Of a DNA stretch of 64,000 nt, positions 43,086 to 54,100 are shown one piece after another. Each line of letters opens with the position of its first letter. Position 1 is the first letter of the stretch. The stretch lies in contig NZ_CAXMZT010000013.1 in assembly GCF_964199965.1 (NCBI RefSeq), positions 1 to 64,000 on the forward strand. The letters are read 5' to 3'. The DNA comes from JAFIFT01 sp020051095 (GTDB taxonomy: Bacteria; Pseudomonadota; Gammaproteobacteria; Legionellales; Legionellaceae). A program made the position numbers and the translations under genes. A model generated the notes under the pieces. The model was not told the DNA's origin. It ran no database searches and saw only the letters and a program-made list of their open reading frames with translations.

Positions 43086-44936
43086 ATGACGTATCACTAT
43101 AATCCTCATTCCCATATCAAAGTTTGGCTCAGCAATAACCCAGACGTTTTTATGAATTTTGAGAACCAAACTCGCATGATTGAAATGCGAGAAAAAAATC
43201 CCACTGATCCAATCCACTTGGTGTATGACGCCAGTTTGCTAAACGATAAAGCCCGAAACGATCTAAAAGCGTTTTGCGACGAAAATCAGATCATCCCTGT
43301 TAATGCCGATTCTGAGGAATTTAGATCACCGCTTGAAACGGACACAGAAATAAACCTCTATCAACACTATAAAGACGAAATCACACATCTCAAAAAAGGC
43401 GGCAACCTAGGTGTTGCCAGCGATATTTTACGATGGTTACCGTCTTGCTATCGATTAGCAAGCTATACCGACTTGGATGATCCACTCGACACCAATAACT
43501 TCTCCACGAACGTGCTCGTCGAAGCACCTATCATAATAAACGTTGGGACATTAAAGCTTTTTGGCTCCCAAGAGATGATCATTGCCCTTAACGAATACAT
43601 TGCTGTTGTCGATGAACAAGCGGCAAGACCCTTGATTGAAAAAGTACAAAAAGGGATGTTGAGCAAACTGCAACACCTCGATTCTGACTATGTTGAAAAA
43701 ACTGAAGAAACTTTTAAACAAGACGGTATCATAAGCCGCTACTTAGTTGGCTATATGAAAAACCGTGCGGAAGCCTTATACATCCAAAAATTAAAACAGT
43801 TTAATACAAACGATAATAAACTAAGCTCAAGAATTCTTCGGAAACATATCAATGACATAATGTCCAATGAGAATGAATACCTCAGCTACCATCGTTTAGA
43901 TGACTCCGAGTCAAATGATGCTGTGATTAAACGATTAAGAAGCGATTTAAATCAACAACTCAGTTGGATTAAATGGCTGTTTTTTAACGAGGAATATCGA
44001 GAGATTAAGCAATTATTGGCATTAAACGATCAAAAATTCATCAAAGCGATGATGAAAAAAGAACGTTCGTTATTTTTAAAATCCATTGTTATTTGCACGA
44101 CCGGCCCAATTGAATTGACAAGAAGTTTCTTTGGCGATTACATGATCCCTTCTAAAGAGGTCGATGAGAAAGTTAGGCCTTATGCCATGAGCCATTATGG
44201 TCTGGAAAAAGCGTTTCTATCCAACAATGTTATTCCATTGCATGAAAATGCCTTGGGTATGCTTCGCTATATGGGTGCTAAAGTTGGTGAACGAAATGAT
44301 TCATCATGGCTAGAAGAAGGTCAGAAACTGCAATCTGACCGCCAAGCAATTTTGCAAGAGCGCCGACAACAACTCATACAAAGTTTCCCCAGCACGCTAT
44401 TAAACTATAAAGATATGATAGAAGCACACATTGCCAAGCTTGAGCAAGAAGATAAGGGTTGGTTTGCTTTTCTATTTAGAACGCGACGGCAGGCAAAATT
44501 AAGCGCCTTACGATCGGTTTTAAGCTGTTTTGATGAACAGTCTGGAAAATTTGATATCACCGCGCTGAAAGAAGTCATGAAAAATGACGTCTTACCAAAA
44601 CAATCCTTAGTCTATGCGGGCTTTTTTTCTCATAAAACGCGGGATTTGATTGAAGGACTATCCCAGGTTTGCCATGAAGCGGTTGTGCTTCGCGTTGCAC
44701 GTGACAAAACGCCAAGCTATACCCAATCGGCCAATCAACAAAGCACCAATCAAATGCAGGCTTTATTTGCAAGCCCTATATCCAGTTCAGCACAAACGCT
44801 GACAGCTTCGGAAAGTGCCCCTGCAAAGCCCCGCCAAGAAAATCCGTCTTTCAATTCACCATTCCAATCACCATTAGCCTATCATCCACCTTCGGATTCT
44901 AGCCAGCAAGGAACGGCCTTTGCCAAAAGTCCCTGA
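43086..44936 (+). CDS. DXD-motif glycosyltransferase, TcdA/TcdB-like, effector candidate
   Basis: A 616-residue protein with an N-terminal GT-A glycosyltransferase region: HIKVWLSNNPDVFM at the start, then GNLGVASDILRWLP and YTDLDDPLD, with the DXD metal-binding pair at about Asp129 and Asp131. This S-D-x-x-R...D-x-D pattern is shared by clostridial large toxins and many bacterial effectors that attach sugars to host proteins. Residues of about 200-560 are helical and charged. The last 60 or so are Pro/Ser/Gln-rich and probably disordered, as is common for translocation signals. There is no signal peptide. AGGAG lies ahead of ATG 43086. The target is unknown. Confidence 0.8.
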   Translation: MTYHYNPHSHIKVWLSNNPDVFMNFENQTRMIEMREKNPTDPIHLVYDASLLNDKARNDLKAFCDENQIIPVNADSEEFRSPLETDTEINLYQHYKDEITHLKKGGNLGVASDILRWLPSCYRLASYTDLDDPLDTNNFSTNVLVEAPIIINVGTLKLFGSQEMIIALNEYIAVVDEQAARPLIEKVQKGMLSKLQHLDSDYVEKTEETFKQDGIISRYLVGYMKNRAEALYIQKLKQFNTNDNKLSSRILRKHINDIMSNENEYLSYHRLDDSESNDAVIKRLRSDLNQQLSWIKWLFFNEEYREIKQLLALNDQKFIKAMMKKERSLFLKSIVICTTGPIELTRSFFGDYMIPSKEVDEKVRPYAMSHYGLEKAFLSNNVIPLHENALGMLRYMGAKVGERNDSSWLEEGQKLQSDRQAILQERRQQLIQSFPSTLLNYKDMIEAHIAKLEQEDKGWFAFLFRTRRQAKLSALRSVLSCFDEQSGKFDITALKEVMKNDVLPKQSLVYAGFFSHKTRDLIEGLSQVCHEAVVLRVARDKTPSYTQSANQQSTNQMQALFASPISSSAQTLTASESAPAKPRQENPSFNSPFQSPLAYHPPSDSSQQGTAFAKSP

Positions 44937-44950
44937 GCATACCTAATGAT

Positions 44951-44990
44951 GCCGTTCAATCTAACAGCAACCAATGTACGATTGAACGGC
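44951..44990 (+). terminator. Stem-loop after the 43086 gene
   Basis: GCCGTTCAAT (44951-44960) and ATTGAACGGC (44981-44990) form a 10-bp stem with a 20-base loop, 14 bases past the stop. No T-run follows. Confidence 0.4.
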
Positions 44991-45147
44991 TAATTGACAT
45001 TCCTCCTAAAACACCCCCCTTTTGCAGCGTTACTTTAAGTCAATTTGTGTCAAGACATCCGCATGTGCTTTATTATTTATCTTGCTGTATTTTTGTGGTA
45101 TTATGTGATATATTTTAAGGCATACGCCATATCGCGAGAACAATTTC

Positions 45148-48100
45148 ATGCATAAAGACACCTACCCCCATTTGTTTAATAAATTTCCAGTAGATAACTT
45201 TGAAGTCCTAATCCATGTTTTGCAGAGGGATTATGCTGATTTATACCCCATTGAGGTGATGGAGCAATATTATAAACAAGGCGTACCAGAATTCACCGCC
45301 TATATCCGTTTTTTTGAGGAAACGTTCACCAAAGTAGCAGGAAAGTATACCGAAAAGGAGATACAAGAAGCCGTTCTAGCATTGCTTAGCGAACCTAAAA
45401 GCACGATAAAAGAATCCACCTTTATGTTTCCGAAAATTAAGAACAGCGTGCCAAAACCCCTTGGATTTGTTGAAAAGCTGGCAACTGGACATTTAAGTGC
45501 TGCTGAACCATTAAGCTATGTGGATATGGTTAGAAGCACATCCTGGTTTATTAAACAAGGAGAAACCTTGGCCAAACAACCCTATACGGTCATCCCCTTA
45601 GCCAATGTTACCAAGGATTCTGTTCACAATAATATCGCGTTAATTAACCTTCATCCAGACCCTAAGCAAACCCCCAAATGGATTGTCATGGATTGCCGCG
45701 ATCCTAGCCTTCCCGTTGTCTATTGTGAAGCGCCTATCTTGGAGAGTGAAAAATTGCTCCTTGAAACCAAAGCGCAAGTCAAAATCCCATTAGAAAACTA
45801 TCAAGGGGGAAAAGCCTCTTTATCCGTCTCTTCAGGCTATACCGCCTTAGCATGGTGTATGAAACAGGTTGAATCGGTGTGTGCGTTAAAACTTGATTCG
45901 GATTTTTCTGCCTTGGTTGAAGAGTTTACTTTTATTCAACCTGGACATATCTTTAGAGGCGATGATATAACCTATTACACCTCAGACTATCGTCAATTTG
46001 CAGGCGAAGACTCCGGATGGTTTAGTCGTTCTAGCATATATTCTTTCGCAAGAGCCGCCATTTTAGGAAAACTGGGGAATGACACGTATCCCATCAACGA
46101 TCTCAGTGCTGCCCTTCCCATCTATAATAGCGCCCTCTCTTCGACAAAAGATGAACAAACCAAATTAAATGCGAGAAGCTATATCCTTGGATTTGATAAC
46201 GCATTGGGTAAACCAACCGAATCGGCAGACCCAAAAGCCCCACAAGCGGTGCGCTACATCACCGAAGATATTGACAGAGAGCTTGTCAAGTTAACCGTGA
46301 CTGATTCAAACCCGGTAAATATAATTGCTATCACAAATGCCTATGCCTATTATGCTAACAAAAATTCCGTACCGCTGACTTGGCTTAGTCAGCACGTCGA
46401 ACGCCCCTATTCATCGGATGACCCCCAGGATTTACATTATGCAACGGCCATGGTGTTAGCGGTATTTCGTTCTTGTGCCAAGTTGTCCAATTTACAAATT
46501 GATCTCGCTAATAAATACCAACTAGACAAAATTGAAACTGATTTTATCTTACAATTTATGGAAAACAATCCTTATGTTTGCCAATTAACCTTAGGGGTGC
46601 CCAACAAGTCACTAGAGAACATCCAAGATCAATTGATCCATATTTTCGCGCGAAATCGTTGGTTAAAATATAACGGCTATAAACCACCCATGTTTGATGA
46701 TTTTTGGAAGAATGCGGCATTTCACTGGCTAGTCCACTTAAATCAAACCCCGGATGTGTTGTTGGATAAACGCGAAAATGAATTATTCAAACAATGCGTG
46801 ACAGAAATGGGGCTTCATGGATTAGATAGCGTGCTCAAGTATTTAAACAATGAAGTTGACCGCGACCGCATTGAAAAAATCTATGGCAAAAACCGCCCAC
46901 CCTTTTTCCTCAACTGCCGTCCTCCACAGATGAAGGAATACTTAGACAGACTGCTTAAGCATTTAGAAATTCAAGGGTATTTCCCCTTCTCCGAATTGGG
47001 TGTGACGTTTTCAGAGGAAAATGCCATACAAATTGCCCGATTGATTAGCAGCATCAATAAGCTTAACCATTTCGAACAAATTACCTTAACAGACTGCTTA
47101 AAAAACAAACCCAAGGCGGCCGAATTTTTGCATACAATTGCCCTGCAGGCCAAAGAGGAGAATTGGACGACATTGGTCGTCATTCCGGAGCTTCATGACA
47201 AAGAAAATGTCAGCTCTGATTTAGCGGAGATCCGTTCCGTTTATGCCCATTTGAATAATATTATTTTAGCCAACCAACGAATACAAAAAGCCAAAAGTGC
47301 ATTAAAACAGATTGAAGAAACCTCTAATTTTGAATCTCAATCACCAGACTCCGAAGAAAGCGGCAAATCCTCTTCAAAAACCGCAGAAACACCCGTTGAT
47401 TTTGATAAAATCATCAAAACCCTGCAAAGTAAGAATTTACAACAATGGCATATTCAACGCGGCGGTGAAACCCAACTTCAACTCCAACAACAACAAGAAA
47501 TCCAACAAGTTAGGCAGCTGCAACAAGAACATCAACGCATGAATGTTCATCAGGTGGAAGAAGCCTTTTTTGAAGGGCTAATCAGCTATGACAATATTGA
47601 TAAACGATTAGGCACATTCTTCTCAGGCTTTCAACAAGAACATGTTGTGAATGAAAAATATGCCTTATTGAAAACCGGTAAAGAATCCCTCCTACAAGGA
47701 TTTTTCCATACTTGGGTGAATGCCAACCCCAGTGTCCAAGCGAAGCACGTGATTCGCTATATGACCAAGGATGCGGTGGTTGAGTTATTAAAGCATCAGG
47801 CGTTAATGGTATCGGGTCTAAAATTGGATAATTTACCCAAAGGGTTCTCCTTACAGCGCTCAAAAGATGGGGATTACATTCTTTCATTTAAAGCAGACAT
47901 GGATTATGTCTATCCCCCCAATGCCCAAACATTGCGAACCAATATTCGCGAGCCTGCACTTGAATATTGGGAAGGCGATTTTCGCCAGTTTGACGTCGAC
48001 ACCTACCTGGTTCAAAAAAACGTGATTGAAAAACAAGATTGGCTTTATATGGCAGCTTTTGCCAAATTACAGCCAGACCGTGATTACACTAATGATTACA

Positions 48101-51100
48101 ATGAATTTATCAAACGAAATCCCCATTTAGCTGTAAAATTAGGTGCTGGCTCAAGTGGCTTGCTCGGTGCTCTATTAGGCAATCAAGCCTCCGTTGGAGA
48201 AAAAGAAAAGGTCATTAAACACTGGCCGATTGTCTTACAAGCCTGGCAATATCTCGGAGATAAAGGCGTTGATGCATTTTTGAAACAAAATCCCGCCGAT
48301 TTTGATTTACCGCCCGAACAAGTCCAATTTTTTCTTTTGAGCTCACTGTCAAAACCACTGCAAGAATTTGCTCAACATCACCCAATGAATAACCAAACAC
48401 TAAAAGCATTGGGACAAGTGTATTATCGTTTTGGCAATAAGGGGATGAGTTTGCTACTGAGCAAGTTTTCCCAAATCGAGTCACAACTTGGCAAGGAATT
48501 CTACCAGTGCTTTAGCCAGGAAGTGTTAAGTCGATGTCATAACTTTAATGCCTTCATGAATTCTGAATTTTTCTTGTCCATAGACGCGATGATGCAACAA
48601 TTAAAGGGCAAGAGCAACGAAGGGGCGCGGTTAGCTTGGCAATCCACCCTGCGCAACCATTATACGACCACCGATTGGGATAATATAACCCACCTTTGGA
48701 ATGCATTCTCATCGTTTAATCAAGAAATCACCCGCATGGGATTACACTTAGAAGGCGATGAGTTTGACAACATTCCGCCTAATAATATGATTGTGCTAAT
48801 GGACCGAGTATTAGATTGCCTTCGCCATATCCCCAATTACGACAACCAAAGCACTTTTCTACGCAATCTCACTAAATGGGATTTAAGCCACGGCGGCTTA
48901 CCCTATGCCATTGTTCAGGAGAAATTTCGCTATTTCAATCAATCCTTACTCCTATCCAATTTTGAACAAGGTAAACCAACCTATGCACCCGATTTGTCGA
49001 AAATCTATTCATGGTCTGCTGTGGAAGCACCGCTGCAGATGCAACGTGCACTAGCTAGTTTAAATCAAATCAGCAAAGACAATTTTGATTGGCTAAAAGA
49101 TGAAATTGTGACGCCTTCTGCCGAAAACCGTCATATCTTGATCATGCTATCCAATACCCATTTTAAGGCAAATGCGGTGCCAACCTTAGTGAGCGATTTT
49201 CGAAAGTTGCCCCTGGATTTTGGCAAGACCATTGCTAAAGCAATCCATCAAGCTGTGTATGAAAAAGGGTATAGCCCGCTTGATATTCAATGGGAAACAA
49301 TCCAAGCTATCGCAAAATTAGATTACTCAAGGCTTTTAACTAATCTGCCGAAAGATGCCAATCTCCTCCTCTTAGAAGCCGCAAGCCTGCTGCATCAAAA
49401 AAATGCATTAAACCAAGAAAATGTCGATAGCCTCACCAAAGCGTTTCAAGCATTAACTGACGCGCATGTGGATTTGAGTCAATACCATTCCCTCACAGCC
49501 TTTAAGCTAGGCGTGATTTTTGGCATCACCCAAAGCGACCAAATTAATCAACTAACCACCATGCTTGATGATGCAAAACCCATAGTCCAGCAAGAAGCGC
49601 GTGTATTATTCCGACATCTTTTGTCGGTGGATTTCGAACAAACGGAATCAGATAGTTTAAATAACCCTCTCCATTGGCAAGCGCTTATCGATTGCATTAA
49701 AGCAATGGAAAATGATCCAGCCAATACTGGCAAGCATCGTCTTGCTCTCATCGATAAATTAAGCGATGAAGCCGGTATTGTGTTTAAATTCTCCAAGGGA
49801 GGCAATTTTAGGGCTTTAAACGATAAACTTACTGATGGACCAGACAGCTTACACTTTTTTGTCGATCATGAAGACCGAGTATGGCATTTCTTAAAGGATC
49901 ATATTGCCGTTAAAGTCGATGAAGATGCGCAGGAACAATTAGTTCCCATTATGAATTTCTTAAAACAGCTGCAAATCAATGTGACTTACTTAAATGAAAT
50001 CGAACCGTTGCTTGCTATCTTAGAAAAAACGAAACCGGGGAAATATTGGTCCGCGCCCTACTTTACCAGCCTATTAAAAGCATTGACACCTGATGATGAA
50101 AACAGTGCTTTTCCAATTAATTTGATGAAGACCGTTATCCAAGAAGCAGCGTTAAAAGCGCGGTCTATGAATGAAATCATGGAAGAATTTCCAAAAAAGA
50201 TAACCGAGATATTTTCTTTAATTCAAAAAAACACCGTTTTCACCCGAGATGAACAAGCGATGCTTGCCCAAATTGCCATGCGCGAATATGAATGGACAGA
50301 AGGAACAAGCTTAACCTCTCAAATCTTAGCAACCGTATCGGGGGAAATGTTTGCCAATACCAGAGAGCCTGCTTTAGCGATTTTATGCCAGTGTCAGAAT
50401 AAATCCGAACTGGAAAATCGCTATCAATATTGCAAAAAAATGGTTGAATTGCCCACCGCTGAATTTCCTAAAATGCACCAAGTTTGGTCGAAAACCATGT
50501 CCTTATGGTTGAAGACGATGCAAGGAAATCCACAGGTTGAAGAATTATTCCAAAATGTGGACGCAGCCTATCAAGCGAATGCAAAAAGAAAAGCACAAGT
50601 ACTACATATCATCGCTTGGAGTAGCCTTGATGCGGGTTTACAAAACAACCTTGACCATCAACACGAACTCCGACGAAAAGCACCCAAGTTAGTTGAAAAA
50701 CTAGCAGGTCTCAATGACGAGGAACTGAGTGAATTAGCGCTCTGTTACCCACGACAGCCTGCTCCTCGAGCAACCGATATTGTGGCGCTTTTGAAACAAC
50801 AGCTACCGTTTAAACAAGCCCTAAGCAATTTCCTGGCGCATCCATTTACAGAGCCTCGCATAGATTACCACCCATTAGCATTAAGTCGCCAGTCGGATCT
50901 GGAGCGAATGCTGAAAGAAGTGCAAGTCAGTTTTGGTGATAATCAAAAAGAAATCAGCGTGGAAGATTGCGCCCGATTATCGCTAGTTTTCACTTATTTA
51001 AAAGAATTAGAAAGTGGGCAATATGGTGTCAAAGGCTGTGATAAGTCGATTCAGCAAATGAGCCAGGAAGAAATTGCCCAATTTTTCAAAACACTCTCGC

Positions 51101-54100
51101 AAGAGCTCGCACAAACGCCTAATAATACCATTTTGCAGGCTCAAGTGTTTGCTTTAATGTTTGAAGCCATGGGGCGAACCACCCGCAAATACCCTCATTT
51201 AGCACAACAATTTGCCTTAATTGCCAATGAATTATTTGTCAAATCCGATAGTCGTGTCATGCAATTATCTGTGGGTGAAGGTAAAAGCCATTATGTGGCC
51301 ATGCAAGCTGCCCGCTTTGCGGCTCAAGGTAAAATGGTTGATGTCTGTACATCCAAACGCTCGCTCGCCGCACGGGATCTTGAAGACTATAAAAGTTTCC
51401 TTGATTATTTAGGGTTAAGTTCAACCGCCATTGAACCGAAAACCTCCCATAGTCAGTATATGAACCATCAAATTCATTACTCGACCTTAGGCGATTTATC
51501 GCTATTCTTGGATGAGCAAAATTATGCAGGAACGCCTATTGAAATACCCAAGGAAAAACGTGTCGGACTATTTGACGAATTTGACTTTACCCGCTTTGAA
51601 GAAGGGCGAAAAACCGAATATAACTTTGCCAGACCTACGGGTTATACTCCCAAACAATTAACCTGGTTTTATCAGTCAATTAATCAATTTTACGCTAAAA
51701 ATAAAGACTGGATTACAGAAGAACAAAAAGGATTCATTTCGCAAAAAGTACTACTCGCCTTTGCGAAAGCACTAATCAAAGACGCTGGCACAAGCGAAAA
51801 CCGACAACACTATATTGGACGCTTTATTGAGGATCCATTAAGAATGGTCCAATACCTTCAGTCTGCGCATGAAGCAGCGAGACTTGAGCGAGGCGTGAAT
51901 TTTACGGTTCAAGAAGCCGTTATTACCGTGGGTGAAGAGCATTATCCCATGCGCGAAATCATTCCATTGTCCACGGATAACCAACGGATGACCGGCTCAA
52001 CTTTTAGTGCAGGCGTTCACCAACTGTTGGCTGTTCGGCTCAACACTGAAGCCCAGACGAAAAATGAGCCGCAAAATTATCACGTCCATCCAGAAAGCCA
52101 CATTTTAAGTTCTCAAGTGGCCGCTTACCACATGCAAAGTTTATGGGGGCATCGCGAGGGGTATTCTGGCACCATTTCGGATGTGCAAAAACAACGGTTG
52201 TATAACGACGAAAAAACGGTTGTCTTACATGCACCGACAAACCGTGCCGTTCAACGGACATGGCATCAAGCTAAATTTTATAAAACAGCGGATGCACGCG
52301 CTGCTGAAATCAAAGATAGTTTATTAGAATGCTTGGCTGAGAAGAAATCGGTGCTTGTTTGTTGTAAAAATGACAAACAAGTGGATGAGTTACAAAAACA
52401 ACTAAGTGTCCTCTTAGAGCCCGAGCAATTGAAACAGCTAATTTTTTATACCAATGAAGATCCTCGCATGGCAAACGATGTGCTCGCGGATAAAACTCGG
52501 CAAGAAGGCTGGCATGGTGACACCAAAGAAAAAGGAATTGCCTTGGTGGCTTCCGGCTTTGGACGAGGCGATAATACGGGAACCGAAGCGGTCTTTATTC
52601 TGGGAACTCGCGACTTCAGCGATTTAACCCAAAAAGGGGGCCGAACAGCTCGAAACGGCGATGAAGGGGAAGTGTATCAGTTCTATCTCACAGATGAGCT
52701 TGAATTCGAAGAAGACCAATATATTAAGCGCTTATCGAAAGGCAGCAAAGAAATACAAGACAGCCTGGATTTAGTTCAAAAGACATTTCCTAATAAAACC
52801 GATGCAGACCTATTACATCGCGTGCTTGTCCTTCGAGAATATTGCTTTGAATTAGATAATATCGTCAATGAAACCTATCATCATGGGCTAGCGCAATATT
52901 CAGGTTGGGGTATGCGCTTACTCGCACACATTGACGATCCGATTCTTCGCAACGAACTGACAACGACGTTTTCACAAACCATGCGCTCGCTGGAAAAAAT
53001 CTGGATTGATATCGAAGCACAAGTGGATGCAACACCTCAAGAAAAACAAGAATCCTTATCGAAACAATTTACCCAACAAGCAACTGACTATCTCAATGAG
53101 TATTTAAAAAAATCCACGCTGGTTGTTGCTGAACCCTTTGCTATGAAAGGCACTCCTCAGCCGCTGTTGAATTTGTCAATTCCCGAGCATCGTGAAACGC
53201 GTGAATACAGTGCAGAGCTCTCCTTAGTCTTTACGTCGCTTACCACTTTACCATCCATTGATTGGACGGATAAGCGTATCAATGAGTTACCAGAAAAGTT
53301 AAATAAAATGGCCAAAGAGCCTCATCTTGTCCGTTATTTATCCAATGAAATGCGGCATGCCAAATCGGCAAAAGCCTACTTAGATTGGTTCGACCGATTC
53401 TATGATAACTGGCAAAATCCGTCCAAAAATTGGCAAAAGCAATTAAAACAAGTATTAACTGAAACCGTTGACTCAGACGTCTTAGAACAAGTGAACGATA
53501 ATCGCGATGAATTTATCCGTCTAGTGTCCGGCTTAAATCCATCGGTTCAAGACAGTGTGGCAAACTACCTAAAACAAGGTCACACCGCTTCAATTAATGA
53601 ACGAGCCAATCGCTTAAGACCGGTTCTTCGCTATTTGAATCAATTCTCCAAAACAGAATTGGATAAGTGGGGGAAACCGTTTATTCATAACGCCGATGTG
53701 ATACTTGATAACTACGCAGATATCATCGCTGAAGCGCAATCCCTGCCAACCATGCCATTTACCCATCTGACACTGTTCGCCAATTTGTTGCGTCGATACC
53801 CCAACCCCCATTCGCTTGACAACAAAACCTTGTTTGACAGATTGCATAAGCTAACCGCTAAAAACCCTGTGAAACAAATTCGCATTCTTAATCGCTGTGA
53901 ATCCATTGTTTCCATGCTTCCGGAAAGTCAACGAAGCCTCGTGTTTCATGATTTGGTTGAAGTCATCAGCCAATACATGGCAAACGATGATTGGAATACC
54001 GCCAACCGATTGTTAAATGATACGGAAAAGTGGTTAGGCAAACCCCGTCATCAAGAGCGAATCGTCAAGTATTGGCTAACGCTTGCCCAAAACGTTGGCC